The notes: a model not told the origin generated them from the sequence alone. Shown: positions 8,165 through 16,957, counted from the first letter of the stretch. The stretch is 64,000 bases of DNA from an uncultured Desulfobacteraceae bacterium (GCA_913060875.1 CAJXSL010000019.1:1-64000); one strand, 5' to 3'. A program made the numbers and translations.

Positions 8165-9748
8165 ATGACGAAATTCGCCCCACGCCTTACCGCCAGGCTG
8201 ATCCATCAATTCCTTGAAAGCAGCGCCGCGCTGCATCCTGAGCAAATCGCGGTGGTGCATCAGGGGGAGGCGGTTTCCTACCGCGAGCTCAACTGGCGCT
8301 CCAACCGGTTTGCCCATTGGCTGATCGATAACGGCATCGCGCCCGGCGACCGAGTGCCGTTTATCATGGAAAACGGCATCGACTACGTAACGGTCTATTA
8401 CGGAATCCTGAAAGCCGGGGCAGTGGCGGTGCCCTTAAGCACCGATCTCAAGCCGGCCTCTCTAAGACCGTTGCTCGAAGAGCTGGCACCCTCGGCATTC
8501 GTCGCGACTTCCCGTTTCGAGCGTCTCTTAAAGGCGACGGATTACCCGTGGCCGCTGCTCGTGATCGGCAACCCGAAGCTGGCCTGGCAGGCGCTCTCGG
8601 TTCAAGTTGCCGCGCTCGACGAGATTGTCAGGACACCATCATCCGAAAGCGACACCCCCAAGCTTGATTTGGATGCCAACCGTCTGGCCAGCATCATCTA
8701 TACCAGCGGCTCCACGGGCAAGCCCAAAGGTGTCATGTTGAGCCACCGCAATATTGTCGACAATGCCAATGCCATTTGCGATTATCTCGAATTGACCGCC
8801 AGGGATATCCAAATGGCTGTGCTGCCGTTTTTCTACGTCATGGGCAAATCCCTGCTCAACACCCATGTTGCCGCCGGTGGACGCGTGGTGATCAACAACA
8901 AGTTTGCCTACCCGGCAGCGGTGGTGCAGGAAATGGCGACGGCGGAAGTGACCGGCTTTTCGGGTGTGCCCTCGACATACGCCTACCTGCTGCATCGATC
9001 GCCGCTCGCCAAATACCGCGATCGATTGCCGGCCCTGCGATACTGTTCCCAGGCCGGGGGCCACATGTCCGCGCACATCAAGCAGGAACTGCTTCGCATT
9101 TTGCCATCCCACACCAGGCTTTTCATCATGTACGGCGCCACCGAGGCGGCTGCGCGGCTGACCTATCTGCCGCCCGAACATATACGAGTGAAAATGGAAT
9201 CCATTGGCATTGCCATCCCGGGCGTCACCATGAAGGTCTTGGATAAACAGGGCAACAATCTACCCACCGGGCAAGTCGGCGAAATTGTCGGTGCCGGCAG
9301 CAATATTATGATGGGATATTGGAAAAACCCGGAGGCGACGGCCAAAGCGTTGGATGCACATGGATATCATACCGGCGACATCGGCTACTGCGATGCCGAA
9401 GGCTTTTTTTATCTGGTTGGCCGGCGTGACAATCAACTTAAAATCAAGGGGCACCGCATCAATCCCCAAGAGGTGGAGGACGCCCTGGCGGCAAGCGGTC
9501 TGGTAATCGAATCCGTCGTCCTGGGAATTCCCGATGACCTCCAGAGCTATCGGCTGGCAGCCCTTGCGGTACCCCGTAGCGAATGCTGCCATCAGCAAAA
9601 AATCCGCCACCTGTTGTCTGAGATGCTCCCGACCTATAAGATACCGCACGAAATCAAATTCTGTCGCAACCTTCCGATGAACGCCAATGGCAAGATCGAT
9701 CGTCAAAAATGCCTGGCCATCATGACCGCAAATCCGAAACAGCTCTAA
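8165..9748 (+). CDS. Acyl-CoA/acyl-ACP ligase (AMP-forming), exosortase-locus type
   Basis: A 527-residue ANL-superfamily adenylating enzyme. The P-loop YTSGSTGKPKG lies at 179-189, followed by YGATEAA, then TGDIGYCDAEGFFYLVGRRDNQLKIKGHRI, the hinge region. The C-terminal catalytic Lys is in MNANGKIDR. It forms an acyl-adenylate and transfers the acyl group to CoA or, given its neighbour, to the phosphopantetheine of the ACP encoded just upstream. The family often occurs next to exosortase genes as an 'exosortase-associated acyl-CoA ligase'. All signature motifs are intact. Substrate identity is not evident. An exosortase gene begins 23 bases downstream. Confidence 0.85.
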   Translation: MTKFAPRLTARLIHQFLESSAALHPEQIAVVHQGEAVSYRELNWRSNRFAHWLIDNGIAPGDRVPFIMENGIDYVTVYYGILKAGAVAVPLSTDLKPASLRPLLEELAPSAFVATSRFERLLKATDYPWPLLVIGNPKLAWQALSVQVAALDEIVRTPSSESDTPKLDLDANRLASIIYTSGSTGKPKGVMLSHRNIVDNANAICDYLELTARDIQMAVLPFFYVMGKSLLNTHVAAGGRVVINNKFAYPAAVVQEMATAEVTGFSGVPSTYAYLLHRSPLAKYRDRLPALRYCSQAGGHMSAHIKQELLRILPSHTRLFIMYGATEAAARLTYLPPEHIRVKMESIGIAIPGVTMKVLDKQGNNLPTGQVGEIVGAGSNIMMGYWKNPEATAKALDAHGYHTGDIGYCDAEGFFYLVGRRDNQLKIKGHRINPQEVEDALAASGLVIESVVLGIPDDLQSYRLAALAVPRSECCHQQKIRHLLSEMLPTYKIPHEIKFCRNLPMNANGKIDRQKCLAIMTANPKQL

Positions 9749-9771
9749 TGCCAATGATCTGGTGCCACTGA

Positions 9772-10695
9772 ATGACTGAATTGCCGCTTGGAAAAAGACC
9801 CCCGGCCTCGAGAGTGCAGGCACGCCATCCCGCATTGCGGCATATTGCCTTTGCCGGGTTCGTCGCCGCCGGCGTCCTTTTGTATTGGGGCCCCTTGGTG
9901 AAACTATCCCGTCTGTCGATGCACAACGAACTGTACTCGCACTTCCTCCTCATCCCGTTCGTCAGCCTGTTTTTCCTGTATGTCCAGCACACGCGCTGCT
10001 TCGAGGTGATACAACCGGCCCGGCGATGGGGCCTGCCGGTGATCCTGACGGGGATCGCGGTTATGGTAGCAGGCTACCAATTTCGCAGCCATTTGAGCCC
10101 GAACGACTTTCTCTCCTTGTGCCTGACGGGTATGGTCTGCTGGATCAATGGCGGCTTCCTGTGGTTTTATGGCCAAAAGGCCTACCGGGAAGCCCTCTTT
10201 CCCCTTTTGTTTCTCGTCTTCACCATACCGATTCCCGATATTGTTCTGGAACCGGTTGTCCGGCTGCTCCAGGTCGGTTCGGCCCATGCCGTTAACGGGG
10301 CCTTCACTATGATCGGCATCCCCTACTTCCGGGATGACATGGTTTTTCAGTTGAGCGGTATCACCATCGAGGTGGCCAAAGAGTGCAGCGGTATCCGATC
10401 CAGTCTAATTCTCGTAATCACCAGCACCATTGCCGGATATATGTTCCTGGAAAGCGCATGGCGGCGAATTGTCTTGATCCTGGCCATCATTCCGCTTACA
10501 ATATTTAAAAATGCCCTTCGCATCACAACCCTGTCATTGTTGGCGTCCTATGTGGATCCACATTGGATCACCGGTAGCTGGCTACACAGAAGCGGGGGCA
10601 TTGTGTTTTTCCTCATTGCCCTGGCCGTGCTTGCCCCCCTGCTTTGGTATTTAAAACGATCTGAAATACGGACACACGAAGCTACAAATATTTGA
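9772..10695 (+). CDS. Exosortase (transmembrane cysteine transpeptidase)
   Basis: A 307-residue integral membrane protein with about eight hydrophobic segments. It carries the exosortase/archaeosortase catalytic triad: Cys205 in ECSGIRS, Arg250 in KNALR and His272 in LHRSGG; YSHFLLIP near 55-62 is also typical. Exosortases cleave C-terminal PEP-CTERM-like tails and anchor or release the protein at the cell surface, alongside polysaccharide export. This one lacks the EpsI domain found in longer exosortases. I found no PEP-CTERM-type tail on any protein in the window, so its substrates lie elsewhere or carry an unrecognised signal. It probably shares a transcript with the ACP and ligase genes. 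Confidence 0.88.
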   Translation: MTELPLGKRPPASRVQARHPALRHIAFAGFVAAGVLLYWGPLVKLSRLSMHNELYSHFLLIPFVSLFFLYVQHTRCFEVIQPARRWGLPVILTGIAVMVAGYQFRSHLSPNDFLSLCLTGMVCWINGGFLWFYGQKAYREALFPLLFLVFTIPIPDIVLEPVVRLLQVGSAHAVNGAFTMIGIPYFRDDMVFQLSGITIEVAKECSGIRSSLILVITSTIAGYMFLESAWRRIVLILAIIPLTIFKNALRITTLSLLASYVDPHWITGSWLHRSGGIVFFLIALAVLAPLLWYLKRSEIRTHEATNI

Positions 10696-10972
10696 CCAGG
10701 TTCAATACGGAGGTATCTAACCGGCGGCATTGGAATGACCGGTGTAACGCCGCAGCCCGACAAAGGGCGGGGCGTTGACAACCATTTGGCCGCTTTGGGG
10801 ACTGCTATGGAATGGGCTTGATGATATGGGTATTTTTTTTCACAATTGGCTTCAATACGTCTGCGACAGGGAAATGAAGTCCATAAAACTGCGGATTGAA
10901 AATTAGCTGATCAAATCCATAGATATTGATTTTAATAATATTTTCAGATTGATGTGATCTCCAGTATCAATC
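10696..10972. other. Intergenic region between exosortase and sugar transferase genes
   Basis: No coding signal. AACGCC (10746-10751) pairs with GGCGTT (10771-10776), with an inner CCC/GGG pair, giving a stem-loop without a clear T-run. The rest is AT-rich and leads to a possible sigma-54 promoter. Confidence 0.4.
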
Positions 10973-10988
10973 TGGCACGCAAATTGAT
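10973..10988 (+). promoter_or_regulatory. Weak sigma-54-like promoter of the sugar transferase gene
   Basis: TGGCACG-N4-TTGAT matches the -24 element fully, but the -12 element has GA where GC is expected, so activity is doubtful. The transferase ATG is 50 bases downstream. GCACG and CGTGC also form a small inverted repeat here. Confidence 0.3.
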
Positions 10989-11038
10989 TCTAACGTGCTA
11001 AATGACGATATCAGCATCCATCGAAATAGCGGGGAAAT

Positions 11039-12700
11039 ATGATCGACGCCGAAGTTGAAACCCAAAATACATGCATGATCCCCAAAATAGAACCACAGTC
11101 AGCAAACCGTATCAACAAGCAGCATGGTTTGCTGTCCTACAAAGGCGGGCTTGTCCTGCACGATCTTCTTATCCTGATGGCTGTGACCTTGGTTTGCTGC
11201 CGGCCATGGAACAGCGCAGCCCAGTTCCTGCTGAACGGTTTGATGGTCGCCGCAACGATTTCTCTCGCCATCAATTTCAGGCTCTACAGCTATCACCTCA
11301 TCTTTTCCCTGCGCCATCACCTGGTCGCTATCGGTAAAACCTTTCTTTTTGCATTGCTGACGCTATCCATCGTCATCGCCATCATGACGATACCGGAAGA
11401 AACCATCAATGCCTATCTGGTTCCCGTGACGTTGGTAACTGCAACCGCGGTCGTTGCCATTAACCGAAAGTTCAACTGGGATCTATTGGGTCTGCTTTAC
11501 CCGGTTGGTTTTTCATTTTTCATCATTGGTATTTTTGAGAGCATCCGCGTCTACTTCCCATTGGAAAGCAGTTTTTCCTGGTATCCGTCGTTTCGCATGC
11601 TGTTTTTGGGTGCCGTGTCCATTATAATCTGCCGAACGATTCTTGTTCATTTGATCTTCAACCGCCTGCTGCGCAAACGCTTTCGTCGCCAAGTCCTGAT
11701 TGTGGGAGCCAACAGCGAAGCCAACACCTTTGCCAAACACGTGCTGGACAAAAACGCCCCCTTCTGGATTGCCGGTACGGTCGAAGGCGCACACTATGAA
11801 AATTGCCGGTTGACGGAAGTCCCCAACAAAGCCTGCCTGGGCGACCTGCGGCAACTCCCGGAGCTTTCCCTGCAGCACAAAATCAGTGAAATTGTCGTTA
11901 CCAGCAAAAGCATATCCAAACATGATCTTATCGCCATTCTGGATTTTTGCACCTCCGCCGGCATCAATGCGTGGTTTTCACCACGCCTTATGCCGATTAT
12001 CGATGTCAAGCTCCACATTGACAGTTTCTGCGGCAAACCCATGATTCGACTGTGTTCCCAAAAGCGTTCCTGGCTATTTTACAAACTGAAACATATCAGT
12101 GATGCCCTGATCACTTTGCCGGCCTTTATTTTACAGATGCCGTTTTTCCTGATGATTATGGCTCTTATTAAACTGGAGTCCAAGGGGCCGGTTTTCTACC
12201 TGGCGCGCGCCATCGGGAAAAGTGGCAGCCCTTTCAATATGTATAAATTCCGCTCGATGTATGTTGACTCGGACAAATCAATTCACCAGCAATATGTCAC
12301 GAAATTGATCAAGGGTGAAATTGACCAGGAGGACGCCGAAAAAGGTCCCATCAAAATTGTCCAGGATCCGCGTGTCACCAAGGTCGGCCGAATTCTGCGC
12401 AAACTAAGCCTTGATGAGTTGCCCCAGTTGATCAACGTGCTGAAGGGCCAGATGAGCCTCGTGGGCCCCAGACCCTGCCTCCCCTATGAATATGAAATCT
12501 ACCAGGATTGGCATAAAAAAAGGACCGCCGTCCGGCCGGGCATCACCGGTTTATGGCAGGTAACCGGGCGCAGTGAAGTGCTTTTCGAGGACATGATTTT
12601 GCTGGACCTCTATTACATCTATAACAACAGCCTGATGCTGGATCTCCAGATCCTGTTTGAAACGGTTTTTGTTGTACTTGGCAAAAAAGGCGCCTATTAG
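11039..12700 (+). CDS. Undecaprenyl-phosphate sugar phosphotransferase
   Basis: A 553-residue polyprenyl-phosphate hexose-1-phosphate transferase of the WcaJ/EpsL type. The N-terminal half has four to five hydrophobic segments followed by a Rossmann-like CoA-binding-fold domain (QVLIVGANSEA, about residues 220-230). The C-terminal third is the bacterial sugar-transferase domain, with MYKFRSMY near 400, then KLSLDELPQLINVLKGQMSLVGPRP and RPGITGLWQV. It moves a sugar-1-phosphate from a UDP-sugar to undecaprenyl phosphate at the inner membrane, the first step of polysaccharide repeat-unit assembly. An intrinsic terminator follows 36 bases after the stop codon. Confidence 0.88.
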   Translation: MIDAEVETQNTCMIPKIEPQSANRINKQHGLLSYKGGLVLHDLLILMAVTLVCCRPWNSAAQFLLNGLMVAATISLAINFRLYSYHLIFSLRHHLVAIGKTFLFALLTLSIVIAIMTIPEETINAYLVPVTLVTATAVVAINRKFNWDLLGLLYPVGFSFFIIGIFESIRVYFPLESSFSWYPSFRMLFLGAVSIIICRTILVHLIFNRLLRKRFRRQVLIVGANSEANTFAKHVLDKNAPFWIAGTVEGAHYENCRLTEVPNKACLGDLRQLPELSLQHKISEIVVTSKSISKHDLIAILDFCTSAGINAWFSPRLMPIIDVKLHIDSFCGKPMIRLCSQKRSWLFYKLKHISDALITLPAFILQMPFFLMIMALIKLESKGPVFYLARAIGKSGSPFNMYKFRSMYVDSDKSIHQQYVTKLIKGEIDQEDAEKGPIKIVQDPRVTKVGRILRKLSLDELPQLINVLKGQMSLVGPRPCLPYEYEIYQDWHKKRTAVRPGITGLWQVTGRSEVLFEDMILLDLYYIYNNSLMLDLQILFETVFVVLGKKGAY

Positions 12701-12736
12701 GGCTTCCTTAAGCACCAAACCATACCCCGTTAGTAT

Positions 12737-12774
12737 AAAAAGCCCGCCAGGCTTCTGCTTGGCGGGCTTTTTTT
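12737..12774 (+). terminator. Intrinsic terminator after the sugar transferase gene
   Basis: AAGCCCGCC and GGCGGGCTT form a strong GC-rich stem with a short loop, directly followed by a run of seven T. It ends the polysaccharide transcript. Confidence 0.9.
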
Positions 12775-13061
12775 GTGGCTGTTTTTATAGTCGGTTGATT
12801 GATTGATTATCCAAAAGCAGACGGTCACTTGCAACCGAATGTCCAAAGCCTACCGGGAAAAATTCCTTCGGGGGCAATAAAAATTGGAAAATAATAATAA
12901 CGTCCGGCCCAAAAGGTCATCGCACGGATTCGATAAAATTCCCGATGATTATAATTTTTTCCACGAAATATCTAAAGTAAATCTCACGGTTGTACGATAA
13001 ATTTAAAGAAGACTCGCTTCTCATCACGGCACCCCCGTCTTTGCAATTCTGATTCTCCAGT
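12775..13061. other. AT-rich intergenic region
   Basis: About 290 bases with no open frame of note, between the terminator and the sigma-54 promoter of the Ig-like gene. Such a length would leave room for upstream activator binding, but I see no clear repeated operator. Confidence 0.4.
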
Positions 13062-13077
13062 TGGCCTGATCATTGCA
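13062..13077 (+). promoter_or_regulatory. Sigma-54 promoter of the Ig-like protein gene
   Basis: TGGCCTG (13062-13068), four bases, then TTGCA (13073-13077) gives both invariant doublets of the -24/-12 consensus (GG and GC) at the right spacing. The predicted start near 13088 lies 42 bases before the ATG at 13130. It also rules out a TTG start at 13073. Exosortase systems are known to use sigma-54 regulators (PrsK/PrsR). Confidence 0.6.
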
Positions 13078-13129
13078 AATTACCTCGCGCCAGAAATTAA
13101 TTCCATTTACGAGTGAGGTAAAAATAGCA

Positions 13130-14869
13130 ATGCGAAATCGTCTCTTTTCTCTTCTTCTGATGATACTTGTCTTTTTATCACTACCGGCTTTTCTAATCGC
13201 AGGGTCTGTCCAACTTAGCTGGCAGCCCAACACGGAGGCTGATCTCCAGGGATACAACCTTTACTACGGCACGGAATCGCGCCAGTATGGGCCGCCGATG
13301 CCGGCAGATAAAACCGCCCAGATCACGCTTTCCGAGCTCGAAGAAGGCGTTGAATACTACTTCGCCGTCAGTGCCGTCGACACGGCCGGCAACGAAAGCG
13401 GCTTCTCCGAAGAGATTTCCAAACTGATCTCTTCGACAGATCCACAGCTTCCCGTCGTATACATTACTTCACCGGTGGAGGCAGAAACCTACACCTCGAA
13501 TAAGGCCGTGATCGACCTTGCCGGCACGGCGGGCGACAACGACAGCATCAAGCAGATCACCTGGAGCAGCTCCACCGGCGCCAACGGTATTGCCTCCGGC
13601 ACAGCCAGCTGGTCCATTTCCGGCATTAATCTTGCCGAAGGCCAGAACGTCATCACCGTTACAGCCACCGATGCCAGCGGCAACCAGACATCCGATACCA
13701 TTACCGTATCCTACACAGCCCCCGACACCCAGGCTCCCGAGGTGACCATCACGGCACCCGCTGTTTCACCTGATGGCGCCTACCAAGCCACCAGCAGCAC
13801 CCTGCAGCTGTCCGGAACCGCCCAGGATGACCATGGCGTCGCCAAGGTGACCTGGTCCATGGGCGATACCGGCGGCATCGCCGAGGGAACCACCAACTGG
13901 TCCGTTTCTGCCATACCCCTCAACGAGGGCCTCAACACCATCACCGTAACGGCTGAGGACGAGGCCGGGAACCCGGGCTCCACGAGCATCCTCATCAATT
14001 ATGCCGCTCCGGACACAACCTTACCAGTCATCGCCATCACTTCACCGGTAACGGCAGAAACCTACACCTCGAACCAAACTACGATCGACCTCGCCGGCAC
14101 AGCCGGCGACAACGACAGCATCAAGCAGATCACCTGGCGCAGTTCCACCGGCGCCAACGGTGTCGCCTCCGGCACCGCCAGCTGGTCCATTGCCGGCATT
14201 AACCTTGTCGAAGGCCAGAACGTCATCACCGTCACTGCCGCCGATGCCAGCGGCAATCAGGCATCCGATACCATTTCCGTATCCTACACAGCCCCCGACA
14301 CCCAGGCCCCGGTGGTGACCATCACGATACCCGCTGTTTCCCCTGATGGCGCCTACCAAGCCACCAGCAGCACCCTGCAGCTGTCCGGAACCGCCCAGGA
14401 TGACCATGGCGTCGCCAAGGTAACCTGGTCCATGGGGGATGCCGGCGGCATCGCCGAGGGGACCACCAACTGGTCCATTTCCGGCATTAGTCTTGCAAGT
14501 GGTACTAATGTCATAACGGTTACGGCCACTGATGTCGCAGGCAACCAGTCGTCAGCCAAGCTGACGGTGACCTATGAAGCCGCCGACACTACGGCTCCAA
14601 GCGTCAAGATAACGTCGCCGACGACGAAAAGCTCTTATTTCTCACGAACGGCAACAGTCGATATCGGCGGAACGGCCAGTGACAACAGTGGCATCGATAA
14701 AGTTGTATGGAAAAACTCCCGTGGCGAAAGTGGCACCTGCAACGGTACGGATACATGGCAAGCCTCTGGAATAAAAATCAATCGCTGGTGGAACACCATC
14801 ACGGTGACGGCCATTGATAGCGCGGGGAATACCGAAACTTACTTTCTTAAGGTGTTTCGATGGAAATAG
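13130..14869 (+). CDS. Secreted Fn3/Ig-like repeat protein
   Basis: A 579-residue protein with a Sec signal peptide (MRNRLFSLLLMILVFLSLPAFLIA). An Fn3-like domain follows (about 27-110: SWQPNTEADLQGYNLYYG, VEYYFAVSAVDTAGNES). Then come five tandem Ig-like repeats of about 95 residues, each ending in a NTITVTAxDxAGN pattern. Repeats 1-2 and 3-4 are almost identical at DNA level with a 573-base period, a recent tandem duplication; repeat 5 is divergent. No LPxTG, PEP-CTERM or transmembrane anchor is present, so it is probably released or held by the surface polymer. The start is set by GAGTGAGG before ATG 13130 and by the sigma-54 promoter. Confidence 0.8.
   Translation: MRNRLFSLLLMILVFLSLPAFLIAGSVQLSWQPNTEADLQGYNLYYGTESRQYGPPMPADKTAQITLSELEEGVEYYFAVSAVDTAGNESGFSEEISKLISSTDPQLPVVYITSPVEAETYTSNKAVIDLAGTAGDNDSIKQITWSSSTGANGIASGTASWSISGINLAEGQNVITVTATDASGNQTSDTITVSYTAPDTQAPEVTITAPAVSPDGAYQATSSTLQLSGTAQDDHGVAKVTWSMGDTGGIAEGTTNWSVSAIPLNEGLNTITVTAEDEAGNPGSTSILINYAAPDTTLPVIAITSPVTAETYTSNQTTIDLAGTAGDNDSIKQITWRSSTGANGVASGTASWSIAGINLVEGQNVITVTAADASGNQASDTISVSYTAPDTQAPVVTITIPAVSPDGAYQATSSTLQLSGTAQDDHGVAKVTWSMGDAGGIAEGTTNWSISGISLASGTNVITVTATDVAGNQSSAKLTVTYEAADTTAPSVKITSPTTKSSYFSRTATVDIGGTASDNSGIDKVVWKNSRGESGTCNGTDTWQASGIKINRWWNTITVTAIDSAGNTETYFLKVFRWK
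13488..14580 (+). repeat. 573-bp tandem duplication inside the Ig-like gene
   Basis: The segment starting at 13488 recurs from 14061 with long identical runs, covering two Ig-like repeats (191 residues). It is in frame. High identity over both synonymous and non-synonymous sites points to a recent duplication or ongoing gene conversion. Confidence 0.8.
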
Positions 14870-14956
14870 ATTGATAAGAAGCAGTCGGCCAATGCTACAC
14901 TGCTTCGCGTTAAAACTAAGCATACCAGATAGGAAAAAGTTCGTCAGAAGGAGTCA

Positions 14957-15688
14957 ATGAAAATGTACACTAAATCTTTCATAGCTGTTTTAATTACATA
15001 TTTTAGTTTAATTTCATTTTGTTCGGCAGCCACATTGGTCTGGGACGCCAGCACCGGAACGGTTGATGGATACAAGGTTTACTACGGCACCAGTGCAACC
15101 AACCCTTCCGAATCCGTCAATGTCGGTAATGTCACCCAATACGCCATCGATTCATTGCCGTTATCTGAAAATGTCCAATATTATTTTTGCGTTTCGGCCT
15201 ACAATACCGCTGGTGAAAGCGATCCCTGTGCACCCGTGGCCTATACCCCTTCGGACACGACGCCGCCAACACCTCCAATAGGTCTAGTAGCACATGCCTC
15301 CTCAGCAAGTAATGGAAATACCGAGGTGGCCCTGTGGTGGACAACTTATTCCAACCGTAGCAGCAACGTACCGGTGGACATCTATGACGGAGCCAATTTG
15401 CTTGATACCGTCACCGTGGATCAAAAAACGAACGGGGGGCAGTGGAACGTTCTCGGCTCCTACACCTTTAGTAGCCAGCCTAAAGTGGTCATCCGGGCCG
15501 TGGGCTCTGATAGCACCTGCGCTGATGCTGTCAAACTCACCGATAGCAACGGTAACGAAAGTATCATCGACAACGGAGCCTCAGGCACTAGCTATACCGG
15601 TACCTGGAAAATTTCCATTGGTACCAGTTACTACGGCAGCCAGTCCTTATTTTCGAGTGATGGCGCAACCTACACCTTTGCCCTTTGA
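14957..15688 (+). CDS. Secreted Fn3-domain protein
   Basis: A 243-residue protein with a signal peptide ending near FCSAA. An Fn3 domain (TLVWDASTGTVDGYKVYYG to YYFCVSAYNTAGESDPCAPV) and an acidic/proline linker (DTTPPTPP) follow. A C-terminal Ig-like domain lies at about residues 125-240. The Fn3 half is a paralogue of the 117-residue protein encoded at 17213-17566 and of the pseudogene at 16264-16539. It lies 87 bases after the Ig-like gene, preceded by AGAAGGAG. Probably an extracellular matrix or surface component; no anchoring signal is visible. Confidence 0.7.
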   Translation: MKMYTKSFIAVLITYFSLISFCSAATLVWDASTGTVDGYKVYYGTSATNPSESVNVGNVTQYAIDSLPLSENVQYYFCVSAYNTAGESDPCAPVAYTPSDTTPPTPPIGLVAHASSASNGNTEVALWWTTYSNRSSNVPVDIYDGANLLDTVTVDQKTNGGQWNVLGSYTFSSQPKVVIRAVGSDSTCADAVKLTDSNGNESIIDNGASGTSYTGTWKISIGTSYYGSQSLFSSDGATYTFAL

Positions 15689-15789
15689 ACTTTTAATATA
15701 GCGATGTAATATTTGGCAGAGATAACCCGCTGAAATAATAACAGCATCATATAGACTCTTTAATCTCACATTAGGTTGATAATACTAAT

Positions 15790-15823
15790 AAAGGACGGGA
15801 GATTGGCCTTCCGTCCTTTTTTG
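15790..15823 (+). terminator. Intrinsic terminator after the Fn3 gene
   Basis: AAGGACGG and CCGTCCTT pair around a short loop and are followed by six T. It closes the Ig-like/Fn3 transcript. Confidence 0.85.
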
Positions 15824-16061
15824 TACCAACGAAAAGATACACAGGATACACTAACTTCAATAAAAATAATCCACCATGAAAGGCTTGAAAATCATGGGAA
15901 AATAGATTGTTGGTCTTCAGGCAATAAGGGAAAGGCCTTTGCCCTGTTGGACTTTGCATATAATCAGATAAAATCTTTTTGGCGCTGTGATCATTTGTGT
16001 CCAATTGATGGTAGGAGGCCATCGATATTCCAACCCGATTTCTGATCAATCAGATTACCGG
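15824..16061. other. Intergenic region with no recognisable gene
   Basis: About 240 AT-rich bases. Open frames on both strands (15776-16049) have no family features and no Shine-Dalgarno, so I treat the stretch as non-coding. Confidence 0.4.
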
Positions 16062-16091
16062 TTGTCAAAAATCATCAAATCAGTGTATACA
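16062..16091 (+). promoter_or_regulatory. Promoter of the decayed Fn3 copy
   Basis: TTGTCA-N18-TATACA. The same sequence with nearly the same spacer occurs at 17091-17120 in front of the intact paralogue, so the promoter was duplicated with the gene. Confidence 0.5.
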
Positions 16092-16263
16092 AAAACTGAC
16101 CAACCGAGTCGGTTTTCAACTACAAGCCGTATGCCTTTGGCGATTTTTTCATCTAAGCCTCCTAGTCCGTGCATTATGCCAGAAAGCTCTACTTTTAAAA
16201 TGCAAACTTTTAGGGGAAACTTACTTGACGACGATCATCTCGTTTTCGGTGCCCACCATAACG

Positions 16264-16539
16264 GCAGCAGGAACGCTAGCTTAGGACGGAATTTCGGGAA
16301 TAATTGACGGGTATATAGTTTACTGGGGAACCAGTTCGAGCGACCGCTCCAACTCGAGGAATATGGGTAATATAACACACTGCGACTTGAATAGTTTGCC
16401 TTTGTCCGAAGGCATCCCCTATTACCTGTGCGTCTCGGCTTACAATGCCGCCGTCGAAAGTCCACCATGTGCACCGGTGGTGTTTACGCCCGGGGACAAT
16501 ACGCCGACCTTACCGCCTGTGGGGCTTACTACCGAGTGA
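16264..16539 (+). pseudogene. Fn3-domain pseudogene, decayed copy of the 17213 gene
   Basis: Reading from GCA at 16264, the frame parallels the intact paralogue (ATLV-D...DGY-VYWG, YYLCVSAYN, ESPPCAPVVFTPGDNTP, PPVGLTTE, stop). TAG at 16282-16284 replaces the tryptophan codon of LVWD, and the signal-peptide part upstream is no longer recognisable. The stop after GLTTE at 16537 is shared with the intact copy, which shows that the short form is an established gene structure. Together with the conserved promoter at 16062-16091 it marks a roughly 1-kb tandem duplication. Confidence 0.75.
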
Positions 16540-16695
16540 GAACGGCAGGCTATTAGGCTTTAGGAAAAACGCTAAGGATAGCCTGCTGATTAATCGGTTT
16601 TCCTACAGCCTATAGCCCAAACCACTACAGCCGGATCCATTCCTAAACACAATGTCACCACGAAGGACTCAAAGGAGTTGCCTTCGGCAAAGGGT
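16540..16695. repeat. Intergenic repeat modules C and A
   Basis: Contains a C module (cctacagcctatagccc) and a short A-type module (caccacgaaggactcaaagg), leading directly to the 262-bp element. Confidence 0.55.
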
Positions 16696-16957
16696 CTAAC
16701 CCGAACATTTCATGAAATTTTGTCTACACAATAAATTTTATGCAAATCTTCAAGGGTATAAACGCTATTCGGGATATGATTTTCAGGTGACACGTTGTAC
16801 CCTTCACCGATCTCCAGAATCATAGAAAAAGTTTCACCCTGCGGGCACGCTCGAGATGCCCATTGGCCGCGTTATCAGGGGCTTGCGGTACAGGCGTACA
16901 GCGGCGCCCCTGATGCCTTATCAATGAACATCTCGAACGCGTGAAATATCCGGGATA
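16696..16957 (+). mobile_element. MITE-like 262-bp element, copy 1
   Basis: Non-coding element bounded by CTAACCCGAACATTTCATG on the left and GTGAAATATCCGGGATA on the right, imperfect terminal inverted repeats. Inside, CGAGATGCCCATTGG pairs with CCAATGAACATCTCG, and ATCAGGGGC with GCCCCTGAT. Copies 2 and 3 lie at 23612-23875 and 45953-46215 in the same orientation. No transposase is encoded, so movement would need one in trans. Confidence 0.7.

Noticed and set aside
10696-10980. Possible c-di-GMP riboswitch ahead of the sugar transferase gene
   Set aside because: Only a GC stem-loop is present; the conserved riboswitch core bases are not.
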